In this document: positions 16,657 through 24,950 of the stretch, piece after piece
How positions within the stretch are numbered: the first letter of the stretch is position 1
Layout of the letters: each line of letters begins with the position of its first letter
NCBI GenBank assembly: GCA_963792915.1
Contig: CAWBYD010000003.1
Coordinates: forward strand, 1,054,001 to 1,118,000
Direction: 5' to 3'
Length of the DNA stretch: 64,000 nucleotides
Source: Solirubrobacter sp963792915
Lineage (GTDB): Bacteria > Actinomycetota > Thermoleophilia > Solirubrobacterales > Solirubrobacteraceae
Notes under the pieces: model-generated
Told to the model about the DNA's origin: nothing
Seen by the model: only the letters and a program-made list of their open reading frames with translations
Database searches by the model: none
Made by a program: the position numbers and the translations under genes

Positions 16657-18162
16657 CTACTCCTGAGCGTCGCCGCTGTTGGACTGGACGAAGCCGACAT
16701 TCGATCGGGTGCCGCGGGGAACGTGCGTGAGCATCTCAACCTTGAGGATGCCGGATAGCGGGACGACGACCGAGCGCGGCACAGTGACGTTGCCCGCGGT
16801 GCCGGCGACGAGGTCTGCCGCCTGCTCGGGGTGCGGGTAGAGCGTGACGAAGCCGTCTCCCGGTCGCGGGTCCAGCCCAGCGAGGAAGAAGTGTTCGCCG
16901 TCGGCCAGCGTCACATGAACCAGCGGCTGCGGACGGTCGTGAGTCACGGCGAACTCGTAGATCTGGGTGACGAGCGTTCGGGCCCAGGATTCCTCCGCTG
17001 TCAGCGGTTCGGCCGGGATGCGGGAGGCCATCGTCGGACGCTGTGCCGTCGGTGACGCGGCGTGGCGACGGTAGAGCTCGGCGACATCGGTTGCGCTGCG
17101 GACCGTCAGATGGCCGTGCTCGACTTCTCCGGCGCGTTCGCGATACGCCGGCACGAAGGCCGCTGTGACGACGCCGTGGGCGGCGGTCACCTCGTCGACG
17201 ATCGGCCAGATCTCTGCGATCTTGCTGGGGCGGTCCACGAAGACGGTGTACGTCGGCATGTGGCTTGCCAGGGTGCCGAAGCGGTCGCCGAAGGGCCGCT
17301 CGTCGCTCGAGAACCCCCACTCGCCGCGCAGCGTCGTGATTCCGGCGGCACCGGCCTCTCGCAGACGCCGCGTGAGGGTGGTGTAGACGGCACCGCCGTT
17401 GACCTGCGCGGACTGGCGGGTGTAGACCCGGAGCGCCATCCAGACCGGGGGATCGCCTCGCCCCGAGTCGGTGATGAGCGGCAACGGCTCGAGCAGATCC
17501 CCATCGTGCTTGACGACGGCGATCCGTTCCAGATTGGCCACCGGGCGAGCGAGTACATCCGGCAACGCCTGGAGCACCCTGCGCAGAACGCGCGTCGGTC
17601 CGACCGCGATCGTCGCCATCGGCACGTTGACGTTGCGACTGAACAGCCCTGCGCGCTGACGCTGACCGTTGTGAATCCCGTCGACGCCGAGCAGCACCGT
17701 GGCGCCGCTGGCACCCTGGCGGCGCAGCAGGTCCACGACGGCGCGGTAGGCCGCGGTTCCGCCCTGCCGTTCGCCGCGACCGCAATAGATCGTGAGTCGC
17801 CCGGCGTGTCCCGCGCCATCAGGGAACTCGGCGGTGCGGACGTCCTCGCCGACCGCGACCAGCGAGTGCTCGATCGTGACCAGGCCCTTGTCGACGATCT
17901 CGTGAACCTCGCCCAAGACGGCCTCGATGCGCTCTCGCGTATCGATCGCCTCAGCGATCAGCGGAAGATCAGAAGAGATGTCGGGGAACCGCTCGGTGTG
18001 AATCCTCCGTCCGATCCCGAAGCCCTCGATCCCGCGATAAAGCGCCGCGACCTCCAACCCATGGCTGGCGAAGCAGTCCATCAACGCCTCGCTGGCCAGA
18101 CGCCGACCGCTGGTGAGCGACTCACCGAAGTACACGTCGAGCTTCAGCCCCGCGCTGATCAC
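16657..18162 (-). CDS. Triple-DUF190 protein with an extra C-terminal domain
   Basis: 501 aa. The GTG at 18162 overlaps the stop of the upstream crcB (GTGA), which decides the start. Three DUF190 repeats, about 100-120 aa each, are seen: AGLKLDVYFGESLTSGR..., then RLTIYCGRGERQGG with GASGATVLLGVDGIH, then ALRVYTRQSAQVNGGAVYTT with AGITTLRGEWGF. DUF190 proteins are PII-like and routinely accompany CrcB fluoride channels; their role is unknown. The last ~150 residues (SWARTLVTQIYEFAVTHDRP..., DPRPGDGFVTLYPHPEQAAD) are absent from the paralogue at 20439 and match nothing I recognise. Confidence 0.8.
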   Translation of the reverse strand: MISAGLKLDVYFGESLTSGRRLASEALMDCFASHGLEVAALYRGIEGFGIGRRIHTERFPDISSDLPLIAEAIDTRERIEAVLGEVHEIVDKGLVTIEHSLVAVGEDVRTAEFPDGAGHAGRLTIYCGRGERQGGTAAYRAVVDLLRRQGASGATVLLGVDGIHNGQRQRAGLFSRNVNVPMATIAVGPTRVLRRVLQALPDVLARPVANLERIAVVKHDGDLLEPLPLITDSGRGDPPVWMALRVYTRQSAQVNGGAVYTTLTRRLREAGAAGITTLRGEWGFSSDERPFGDRFGTLASHMPTYTVFVDRPSKIAEIWPIVDEVTAAHGVVTAAFVPAYRERAGEVEHGHLTVRSATDVAELYRRHAASPTAQRPTMASRIPAEPLTAEESWARTLVTQIYEFAVTHDRPQPLVHVTLADGEHFFLAGLDPRPGDGFVTLYPHPEQAADLVAGTAGNVTVPRSVVVPLSGILKVEMLTHVPRGTRSNVGFVQSNSGDAQE

Positions 18163-18542
18163 GCGATCGCCTGCCCGAGGTAGAACCCCGCCCCCGCAGC
18201 GGCGAACCCGATCAGCATCGAGAGCCACAGGTTCCGCAACAGGAATGCGAGGTTGGCCACCTCGCCGAGCCGCACGCTCTCGACCATCCAGGTCGAGAAC
18301 GTCGTGTAACCACCCATGAATCCGGTGCCGAGGAGCAGCGCCACACGGTGGGGGACCGAAGCGCCCACGAGGACGCCGAGCGCGAACGAGCCCGTGAGAT
18401 TGACCACCAGCGTCCCAAGCGGGAAGTCGCTCGGCAGCCGCGCCGACACCACCGAGTCGACACGAAAACGAGCCACGGCGCCGAGCGCACCGAAACACGC
18501 CATGCCGACCCATACCAGCGCGCCTACCAATGCCGTCCCCAT
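18159..18542 (-). CDS. crcB: Fluoride channel subunit CrcB/FluC
   Basis: 127 aa with four hydrophobic helices. The family signature GGYTTFSTWMVE and the N-terminal GALGAVARFRVD are present, as is GTLVVNLTGSFALG with the pore Asn. Such proteins form dual-topology dimers that export fluoride. It overlaps the preceding crcB by 19 bases and the following DUF190 gene by four, so the three are one transcript. Adjacent pairs of crcB genes often encode heterodimers. Confidence 0.92.
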   Translation of the reverse strand: MGTALVGALVWVGMACFGALGAVARFRVDSVVSARLPSDFPLGTLVVNLTGSFALGVLVGASVPHRVALLLGTGFMGGYTTFSTWMVESVRLGEVANLAFLLRNLWLSMLIGFAAAGAGFYLGQAIA

Positions 18543-19000
18543 CGCGCGATCAGCACACCGGCGACCGAGACACTCATGCCGGCGGCGATGCTGGCGATCG
18601 GATACGCGACCGCAAGGACGACATGGCCTCCACGTACGAACTGGACGGTTTCGATCTGGAACGTGGAAAACGTCGTCAACGCGCCGCAGAATCCTGTCCC
18701 GGCAAGGAAGCGCCAGTGCCTGCCGGGTGCGGTCCGCTCAGCCAGCCTCGTGAGCAACCAGCCCAAAATGAATGCACCGGCGAGGTTCACGACGAAGGTC
18801 GCCCACGGCCACCGCCCATCCCGATGCGGAAGGGCGTCGGCCAAGGCGGCGCGCACCAGCGTGCCGACGGCGCCGCCGGTTACGATGACGGCGATACGTG
18901 CCTGCCCGCCGCTCAAGCGCGACAACACACGCGCTGGGGCACCGCTGAAGCTCCGGGCTGTCTCGAACGCCGGCGGCGTGGCTGACTTGGGCGTACTCAT
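18524..19000 (-). CDS. crcB: Fluoride channel subunit CrcB/FluC (first gene of the cluster)
   Basis: 158 aa. A ~30-residue soluble N-terminal extension (TPKSATPPAFETARSFSGAP) precedes four helices with GGAVGTLVRAALAD, WATFVVNLAGAFILG and GFCGALTTFSTFQIE. It differs from its neighbour by the TTFSTF variant, which supports a heterodimer. I looked upstream for a crcB (fluoride) riboswitch and did not find the conserved core. Confidence 0.9.
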   Translation of the reverse strand: MSTPKSATPPAFETARSFSGAPARVLSRLSGGQARIAVIVTGGAVGTLVRAALADALPHRDGRWPWATFVVNLAGAFILGWLLTRLAERTAPGRHWRFLAGTGFCGALTTFSTFQIETVQFVRGGHVVLAVAYPIASIAAGMSVSVAGVLIARWGRHW

Positions 19001-19847
19001 CTAGCGGCCGTCCTTGTCACGTCGCGACCCGATTGCCAAGGCGCGGCCGCCGCGTAACGCTCGGGCACCGGCTAGGCGGCGCCGGTCGCGGCGCGACCCG
19101 ACTGAGACGTGGGTTCGCGTGCCTCACCAATAGGTCGATGGTGTCGCACGCGGAGATGCTCGAGAAAGTGCGCAACGGCGCCCGCCCGCTTGTCCGGACT
19201 TCGTGCGAGATCAGCCGTTCGCGCCGACCCCGCCGGAGGCGAACCCGCCCTCGGTTCCGTGCCAACGTCACGGCCCGGGAGCGGCCGGAGCGCAGGCGTC
19301 GGCGGAAGCACCAGTGTCCCGTTGCTCGACGATCAGAATGACGTGACGACGTCCAGCTCGTACGTCGCTCGTCACGAGTCGAGAAGCTCCTGACAGGCGA
19401 GTAGGCGCACGCGCTCCTCCATAGAAGAGGGTTTCCGAATAATAAGGCTCTCCCTACTACTCGTTTGGACTGCCGCACCCGCCAGATCGATCTGGCCCGC
19501 GCACGCTGGCTCGCAGCGGGCAGCTCAACCGCGCGCACGGTGGCTGCGCTATTGAACGGAATCTGTACCCTCAATGTCAAGGATCCGACAGCAGGGCTGT
19601 CGTGCTGTCCGAGCGGCGAGCCGCGAACTCGACGGCGCACACGGCGATCAGGGGCGTTACGCCCTGGCCCACGCATCCGCGACTCTCCAGTGCCGGCCCC
19701 GATCTCGCGCCGAGCAACCAGCGGGTCTCAGGACACAGCGGCGCCGTGCGGGAACCGCGGAACGAGCGACCCGCGGGTGATCTGGCCAGCAACGGTCGGG
19801 CTCCGTGCCACGCCGCTCCGTTCGACAGCGATGCTCCATTCTCGCTG
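19001..19847. other. Non-coding or unrecognised stretch upstream of the first fluoride cluster
   Basis: About 850 bases with no convincing gene. It includes a relatively AT-rich patch near 19430-19465 (TTTCCGAATAATAAGG), which could hold the minus-strand promoter of the crcB operon. Frames here have shadow-like composition only. Confidence 0.4.
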
Positions 19848-20411
19848 TCAAGGCTCACCATGGTTCTGCCTCCACGATCGGGTGCTGGTCGTCGAGGCCG
19901 TCGGTTGGGCACGCCGCGGTTTGAGAGCGCCCGTGAGCGCTGCGCAGGCACGACCCACGAGCGCGCCGGCGAGGACGTCGGAGGGGTAGTGGAGACCGAG
20001 ATACAGGCGCGAGAAGGCGGTCGCCGCCACGAGCCCGCGCAGCAATCCCGGAGGGACCAACTCGTCAAACGCGGACATCGCCGCGACCGCCGCGGCCGTG
20101 TGTGCGCTCGGAAAGCTCAAATCCGACGTCACCGGCGCGAGCGGAGGCAGGCCCGCGACCAGCGGTCGGCGGCGCGGCCTGACGCGTTTGAGCGCGCGCA
20201 CGCCGACCTCGACCGCGATCAGCCGAGCGGCCGCCGACGCCCACCGGCGTCGGCGGCCCGCATTGACGGCGAAGCCCGCGAGGCTGAGGGCGAACCATCC
20301 CGCGCTGTGGTCGGTCGCTCGCGAGAGCGCGATCAGCGCCGTGTCCAGCGCGCGAGGGTGCGGCAGCCCGCGCACCTTCGCGACGCCGTACAGGTCGAGT
20401 CGGGCGAGCAT
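19848..20411 (-). CDS. PAP2-family phosphatase
   Basis: 187 aa. The three phosphatase motifs are present in order: KRVRPRRRP, FPSAHTAAAVAAM with the acid/base His, and SRLYLGLHYPSDVLAG with the nucleophile His. It is hydrophobic between motifs, so membrane-bound, probably acting on lipid phosphates or undecaprenyl diphosphate. It starts 27 bases after the DUF190 stop on the same strand and may be the last gene of that operon. Confidence 0.85.
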   Translation of the reverse strand: MLARLDLYGVAKVRGLPHPRALDTALIALSRATDHSAGWFALSLAGFAVNAGRRRRWASAAARLIAVEVGVRALKRVRPRRRPLVAGLPPLAPVTSDLSFPSAHTAAAVAAMSAFDELVPPGLLRGLVAATAFSRLYLGLHYPSDVLAGALVGRACAALTGALKPRRAQPTASTTSTRSWRQNHGEP

Positions 20412-20438
20412 GCTGAGCAGAGTCCTGCGTCCTTGAAG

Positions 20439-21515
20439 TCAGAAGCGGTGGCGCGCCAGTTGCAGCCCGCCGTGGCGCTCACCTTCGGCGAGCGCCACGG
20501 ACGCGGGCACCATCTCACAGGTCACCAGGCCGTGCTCGTCGGTCAGTTCGTCGACGATCGCGAAGGAGTTCACGATCCGGTCTGGTCGGTCGACGATGAT
20601 CGTGACTGTGGGAACGTGGCGGCGGATCTGCAGCAGCTTGTCGCCGTGCGGCGCATGGTCGCCGTGAAAGCCCCACATCCCGCGCAGTGTCGTCGCGCCG
20701 CTCGCGCCGCTCTGGCGGAGGCGTCGGATGAGTTCCTGATGCATCGGGCGGCCGTCGTGTTGCGCCTGCTCGGATGCGTAGACAATGAGCTTCTGAAACA
20801 GCTCGAGCCCGTGCTCGTCGGTGCCCGGAAGTGGATGCGGTTCGTCGAGCAGTGCCCCGTCGCGCTTGCATACGCGGACCCGCTCGAGTGTCACGAGCGG
20901 GCGCCGGAGCATCCCGCCGAGCTCGGGCAGGACGCGTCCGATGACGTGCCCGTCGCCGACGGCGACGATCATCATCGGCACGTCGGCGTTGCGGCCGAAG
21001 AACTTCGCGCGCTGCCGCACGCCGTGGGCGGTACCGTCAACGCCGAGGAGCACGGTCGCGCCCGCGACGCCGCGCCGGAAGAGCAGCTCGGTGACCGCCT
21101 CGAATGCGGCCATCCGGTAGACGCGTTCCTGCCGGCCGACGTAGACGGTGAGCTTGGTCGCCTCCTGCAACTCCTCCGGCAGCACAACCGGGCCCAACTC
21201 GCCCGTCAGCAGCCGGGCACGCTCGAGCGTGATCAGGCCACTGCGCTTGAGTCGCGTGACGTCCGGAAGCGTCGCCTCGATCCGCGCTCGCGTGTCCACG
21301 GCGACACTGACCAGGGGAAGGTCCTCTGAGAGCGTGAGCAGGCGATCCGTTCTGAGGTGATGCTTGAGTCCGAAGCCTTGCGCTCCGCGCATGAGCAGGC
21401 TGACCTCGAGTTCGTGGCGGCCGTAGACATCGAGCAGCGCGTCGGCCACGAAGCGATCCTCGGTTCGCGCGCGCTCGCCGAAGTAGGTCGTCAACTTCAG
21501 GCAGTCGTCGTTCAC
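20439..21515 (-). CDS. Triple-DUF190 protein
   Basis: 358 aa from a GTG at 21515 that overlaps the crcB stop (GTGA). It has three DUF190 repeats beginning CLKLTTYFGERARTEDR, ATKLTVYVGRQERVYRM and FQKLIVYASEQAQHDGR. The second and third share GASGAT- and GVAGAT-type turns (GVAGATVLLGVDGT, GASGATTLRGMWGF). It is a clear paralogue of the 16657-18162 gene over its first ~355 residues but ends there. It probably acts as a soluble partner or sensor for the CrcB channel. Confidence 0.82.
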   Translation of the reverse strand: MNDDCLKLTTYFGERARTEDRFVADALLDVYGRHELEVSLLMRGAQGFGLKHHLRTDRLLTLSEDLPLVSVAVDTRARIEATLPDVTRLKRSGLITLERARLLTGELGPVVLPEELQEATKLTVYVGRQERVYRMAAFEAVTELLFRRGVAGATVLLGVDGTAHGVRQRAKFFGRNADVPMMIVAVGDGHVIGRVLPELGGMLRRPLVTLERVRVCKRDGALLDEPHPLPGTDEHGLELFQKLIVYASEQAQHDGRPMHQELIRRLRQSGASGATTLRGMWGFHGDHAPHGDKLLQIRRHVPTVTIIVDRPDRIVNSFAIVDELTDEHGLVTCEMVPASVALAEGERHGGLQLARHRF

Positions 21516-21877
21516 AGCGCACCTCCCAGCAACCGTCCCAGCTCGGCGATACCGATGCCAAGGGCGAGGCTCACGACCACGTTCAACGCGGCGTCGCGGA
21601 CCTGTCCCTCCTCAACCAGGCGATGCGTCTCGAGCATCCAGGTCGAGAACGTCGTGTAGGACCCGATCGCCGCGGTCCCCGCCAGGCGATACGCGCCAGC
21701 ATCGATCCCCACCGCGACCAGGAGACCGAGCACGAACGCGCCGGTCAGGTTGACGACGAGCGTGCCGAACGGCAGCGCGCGCCCCACGCGCGACGACACG
21801 AGCGCGTCGACGAAGTAGCGGGCGAACGCGCCGGCTGCGCCGCAAGCGGCGACGCCCAGCCACTCCGCCGCGCTCAC
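21512..21877 (-). CDS. crcB: Fluoride channel subunit CrcB/FluC
   Basis: 121 aa. The GTG at 21877 overlaps the upstream crcB stop (GTGA). Signature GSYTTFSTWMLE, GTLVVNLTGAFVLG and AGAFARYFVDAL. It is the partner of the next gene upstream and is coupled to DUF190 downstream, exactly mirroring the 18159 cluster. Confidence 0.92.
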   Translation of the reverse strand: MSAAEWLGVAACGAAGAFARYFVDALVSSRVGRALPFGTLVVNLTGAFVLGLLVAVGIDAGAYRLAGTAAIGSYTTFSTWMLETHRLVEEGQVRDAALNVVVSLALGIGIAELGRLLGGAL

Positions 21878-22272
21878 GCCACCGCCCGCGCGCGCCGGAC
21901 GAACGCCGTGGCGAGCGCGACGGCGATGTAACCCACCGCGATCGTGACCACCGCGTACGCGAGCGCCGTGAGGTATTGCCGGTCGTCGAGGAGTTCCAGC
22001 AACTCGATCTGCACGGTCGAAAAGGTCGTCAGGGCGCCGCAGAACCCGGTGCCGAGCAGCGGCCGGCGGTACGCCGAGAGTGGCAGGCGCTCCTGGAGGC
22101 GCGTGGCGAAGTAGCCGAGCGCGAAGGCGCCGGCGATATTGACGGCGAGGGTGACCCAGGGCCACCCCGGCGACTGGATCGGGATGGCCCGCGACAAGCC
22201 GGTACGGAGCAGCGCGCCGAGGGCTCCTCCCACCCAGATCGCCGCGATCTCCCGGAGATCGCGTGTCGGCAT
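21874..22272 (-). CDS. crcB: Fluoride channel subunit CrcB/FluC
   Basis: 132 aa. GGALGALLRTGLS, WVTLAVNIAGAFALG and GFCGALTTFSTVQIE mark the family. The start codon shares a base with the stop of the universal stress protein gene (TGATG), so translation is coupled to it. It groups by signature (GFCGALTTFST) with the crcB at 18524. Confidence 0.9.
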   Translation of the reverse strand: MPTRDLREIAAIWVGGALGALLRTGLSRAIPIQSPGWPWVTLAVNIAGAFALGYFATRLQERLPLSAYRRPLLGTGFCGALTTFSTVQIELLELLDDRQYLTALAYAVVTIAVGYIAVALATAFVRRARAVA

Positions 22273-22697
22273 CAGCCCGGGCGCTCACCGACGATCATCA
22301 CCGGGATGCATGCTCGCGCGACGAGCTTCTCCGCGACCCCACGCAGCAGCAGCCGCCCAGCGCATGCCGAATGATGGTGGCCGGCGACGATCAGGTCGAA
22401 ACCGTGTTCGTGAGCGTAGGCGAGCACTGCGTGCGAGGGGTCCTCGCCCTCCACGATCTCGTATCCGACTGCCGCGTTCCGCGTGATCGCGCACGTCGGC
22501 AACGTGCCCTCGAGGTAGCGTCGGGCCGCGTCGGCGGACTCTGCACGATCGGCGCGCGTCTCGGCGTGCGCCGGTGAGTCGGCGATCGACACGGCGACGA
22601 GGTCGCTCTCGTAGCGCCGACCGAGGTGGATGGCGAGGTCGAACGCACGGCGAGAAACCGCCGAGCCGTCCCAAGCGAGCAGGATGCGCTGGAACAT
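22272..22697 (-). CDS. Universal stress protein (UspA family)
   Basis: 141 aa. A single Usp domain beginning RILLAWDGSAVSRRAFDLAI and ending DLIVAGHHHS...LLLRGVAEKLVARACIPVMIV. The ATP-binding G-2x-G-9x-G loop is altered (GHHHSACAGRLLLRG), so nucleotide binding is uncertain. The start at 22697 shares a base with the upstream stop. It lies inside the second fluoride cluster. Confidence 0.82.
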   Translation of the reverse strand: MFQRILLAWDGSAVSRRAFDLAIHLGRRYESDLVAVSIADSPAHAETRADRAESADAARRYLEGTLPTCAITRNAAVGYEIVEGEDPSHAVLAYAHEHGFDLIVAGHHHSACAGRLLLRGVAEKLVARACIPVMIVGERPG

Positions 22698-23209
22698 CAG
22701 CTCAGTGCGGGGACGAGGGCGAGCACGACGATCAGTACGGCCAGCATGTAGAGCAGGTACGCGCTCAGACGGCCCGACTGCGTGCATCGCCCGAGCGCCG
22801 ACGCGCCCAGCGCCAACCGCGTCGCCGGAGCGTAAACGAATCCGTCGGTCGCGAGCACACCCTCACTCTGGAGCTCGCCATCCGGCCCGAGACCCCGGCG
22901 GAAGCCCAACAGGCCGCGGAGCACGACCCGGATCGGATTGGAGTACGTCCGACGCGCGCCAGTACGGGTGACCGGCAGCGATGCGCCCCTGAAACTGGTC
23001 CGGTACCGCCCCTCGTCGTAGCACGGCTGCAGAACGCGAGGGCCGCGCCGCTCCTGCACGACCGCCTCCACCCGTGCGATCACGCCCCTGATCCCCGGGC
23101 CCCCGACCACCACGGTCAGGACCTGGAGGACCTGGACTAGCCAGTCGGGCAGCGTGGGCACTATGCGGAACAACTCCTTTCGCGAAGGCGATTCGTCGAA
23201 AGGAGCCAT
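22697..23209 (-). CDS. Chimeric fragment of hydrogenase-4/formate-hydrogenlyase membrane subunits
   Basis: 170 aa from the Met at 23209. Residues ~15-65 (QVLTVVVGGPGIRGVIARVE then RRGPRVLQPCYDE) look like the start of an HyfC/NuoH-type subunit. Residues ~80-170 (NPIRVVLRGLLGF and TQSGRLSAYLLYMLAVLIVV) look like the C-terminus of an HyfB/NuoL-type proton-translocating subunit. Neither is complete, and the order is the reverse of the usual hyfB-hyfC arrangement. It is probably a deletion product. Its stop overlaps the UspA start, so it is still translated ahead of the fluoride genes. Confidence 0.4.
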   Translation of the reverse strand: MAPFDESPSRKELFRIVPTLPDWLVQVLQVLTVVVGGPGIRGVIARVEAVVQERRGPRVLQPCYDEGRYRTSFRGASLPVTRTGARRTYSNPIRVVLRGLLGFRRGLGPDGELQSEGVLATDGFVYAPATRLALGASALGRCTQSGRLSAYLLYMLAVLIVVLALVPALS

Positions 23210-23489
23210 CAGCCGTCTCACCGGCGGTTCGCAGAGGCGCTGGGGCCACGCGCCAGGACTCCATCTGGCGGGCCGAAACACTACCGCACTTCCGCGACAA
23301 TCGGCGCACCCGCTCCCGTGCGTGGACGATCACCTGCGGGCGCCTCGGTCGCTGACGATCGTCTATCGCTGAGCGGATTGCATCGCCGGAGACCGGCCCG
23401 TCGTTCCTCAGCCTCGCGAACATCCGGGAGTATCGTGCGAGTCAGCGGATGAAGCCACGGCTGACGTGAACGGGAAAGGCGGCAACGCC

Positions 23490-23735
23490 CTAGCGGAGTT
23501 CCCCGCCGTTACCGGGCGCCCGCGTTCCAGCGAGTTCGTTCACTCGCAGCTCGACCGACTGACCAAACACGACCGTGAGCTTGGAACGTGCCAGCGCCGG
23601 CGCCTGGAGCGCGAACTGGATCGCGTCGCCATCCGGGGGAACGACGAGCGGCACCTCTCTCGTGCGCTGGCTCGCCAGGCCGAGCGGCTCGTTGGACTCC
23701 TTTCTCGCCAAACGCCGGATCGCAAGTGAGCTCAT
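23490..23735 (-). CDS. Possible small hypothetical protein, 81 aa
   Basis: Not recognised. The C-terminal half (DGDAIQFALQAPALARSKLT) looks protein-like, but an opposite-strand ORF covers the same bases. No ribosome-binding site or partner supports it. The surrounding 23210-23785 holds nothing else I can identify. Confidence 0.2.
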   Translation of the reverse strand: MSSLAIRRLARKESNEPLGLASQRTREVPLVVPPDGDAIQFALQAPALARSKLTVVFGQSVELRVNELAGTRAPGNGGELR

Positions 23736-23785
23736 CGCGTCGCCATCAGGTTCTCACGCCGCTCACCTAAGGTGCGGTCGGTGCG

Positions 23786-23992
23786 ATGTTCACCGCCGCC
23801 GGCCTCGCGCTCATCGGCGCCGGCCACGGCGCGGTCGTGGCGCTCGGCGCGGCGCTCCTGCTGGTTGGAGTCATCGGCGTCGGCAGGCTGGTGTTCGCGT
23901 GGTTCGGCCCGCCACCAGGCGAGTCCCCCATCGACCGCAAACCACGCGACCCGGAGCGTGGCCCCGAACCCGCCGACTCTCCGCGGCGCTGA
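23786..23992 (+). CDS. Small membrane protein, 68 aa
   Basis: Not recognised. One long hydrophobic stretch (residues ~3-43, ALIGAGHGAVVALGAALLLV) can form one or two helices, followed by a proline-rich charged tail (PGESPIDRKPRDPERGPEPA). It stands alone between minus-strand operons. Confidence 0.4.
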   Translation: MFTAAGLALIGAGHGAVVALGAALLLVGVIGVGRLVFAWFGPPPGESPIDRKPRDPERGPEPADSPRR

Positions 23993-24260
23993 GCGGCCGA
24001 GCGGAATCAGTCGACGCTCGTCGGCTCGGTGGCAAGCGAGCGGTCGCCTCTGCTCAGCGCAGACGGGAGCCCCTCACAGCAGCGGTGGGACTCGCTCCAT
24101 ACCGCGGCTCGCGCCTCTATCGACTCTCACCCGACAGCGTGTGCAGCCGTATGCGCCGGGCCGTCCAGCCGAGCGGCGATCCGCGTCCGCGTCCACGGCT
24201 CATGGACTCAGTCGTCCGTATCAGCTGCTCCACTATCTGGTTGTAATCCCGTGGAGTTGT

Positions 24261-24300
24261 GAAAGCGCCGCGGCGATGAAACCCGGCATGCGGCGCTTTC
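24261..24300 (-). terminator. Strong hairpin terminator after the thioredoxin-OsmC operon
   Basis: GAAAGCGCCGC (24261-24271) and GCGGCGCTTTC (24290-24300) form a perfect 11-bp stem with an 18-nt loop, seven bases beyond the methyltransferase stop. There is no T-run, as is usual in this GC range. Confidence 0.65.
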
Positions 24301-24306
24301 GAGGCG

Positions 24307-24945
24307 TCAGCGGCGCCGCGCGCGGCCGATCGTGTGCGAGGCCACCGGGAAGGCGATCGGTACCGGGTTGACCCACATGCGCCGTTGAGCTTCGATCTCG
24401 AAGCCGGCGGCCTGGATGGCCGCGGGCGTGTCGCGGGCCGTGTGGCAGCCGCCGAACGCGCGTGGCCAGAACGCGCGGTCAACCGCGCGCTGGCTGAGCG
24501 AGAGCAGCCGCTGGTCTGAGCGCACGTGCTCGTAGAAGCGCAGTTCGCCGCCGGGGCGGAGCACGCGTCGCAGCTCGGCGAGCGCGCGTGCCTGATCGGG
24601 CACGGTGCACAGGACGAGGCAGGCGACGGCGGCATCGAAGGATGCGTCCTCGGCGGGGAGGCGGTCGGCGACGCCGTCGAGGACCTCGATCGGGACCGCG
24701 GCGAGTGCGGCTGCGGTGCGCGCCTGTTGGCGCAGATACGGCTCCGGCTCGACGGCCACCACGGTTTCCACGGTCGCCGGGTAGTGGGCGAAGTTGCTCC
24801 CCGCTCCGGCGCCGACCTCGATCACGCGGCCCGACAGGCCGGCCAGGAGCTCGTCGCGATGGCGGCGGATCTCCGCGGGCTCGTGCCGGCTCATGACGGC
24901 CCAGAGCCGCGCGAAGACCGGATGGTGGACGCCGGGCGGCGGCAT
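24307..24945 (-). CDS. Class I SAM-dependent methyltransferase (METTL7/UbiE-like)
   Basis: 212 aa. Motif I is RVIEVGAGAGSNFAHYP, the acidic strand is VVAVEPEPYLRQQA, and motif IV is FDAAVACLVLCTVPD. The tail FGGCHTARDT followed by an amphipathic strand resembles METTL7-type enzymes, some of which methylate thiols and sulfide. Last gene of an operon with ArsR, thioredoxin and OsmC, a setting in which S-methylation of toxic thiols would make sense; that role is inference. The gap to OsmC is five bases. Confidence 0.75.
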   Translation of the reverse strand: MPPPGVHHPVFARLWAVMSRHEPAEIRRHRDELLAGLSGRVIEVGAGAGSNFAHYPATVETVVAVEPEPYLRQQARTAAALAAVPIEVLDGVADRLPAEDASFDAAVACLVLCTVPDQARALAELRRVLRPGGELRFYEHVRSDQRLLSLSQRAVDRAFWPRAFGGCHTARDTPAAIQAAGFEIEAQRRMWVNPVPIAFPVASHTIGRARRR

Positions 24946-24950
24946 GATGG

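Noticed and set aside
19001..19140. Fluoride (crcB) riboswitch upstream of the first crcB operon
   Set aside because: I read the minus strand for the conserved GAUGG...AACCGCC...GCUGAUG...CCUAC core. Only loose fragments such as GGTGAGG and CGCCGCCTAGC occur, without the conserved GAUG elements. A covariance-model search would decide.
23466..23729. 87-codon plus-strand ORF
   Set aside because: It overlaps a slightly better minus-strand ORF, has no ribosome-binding site or recognisable content, and neither strand is convincing.
24234..24262. Possible extra ArsR operator near the end of the second ArsR operon
   Set aside because: Two GTTGT units occur, but as a direct repeat (GGTTGTAATCCCGTGGAGTTGT) and downstream of the operon, so they lack the inverted-repeat geometry of the two real sites.
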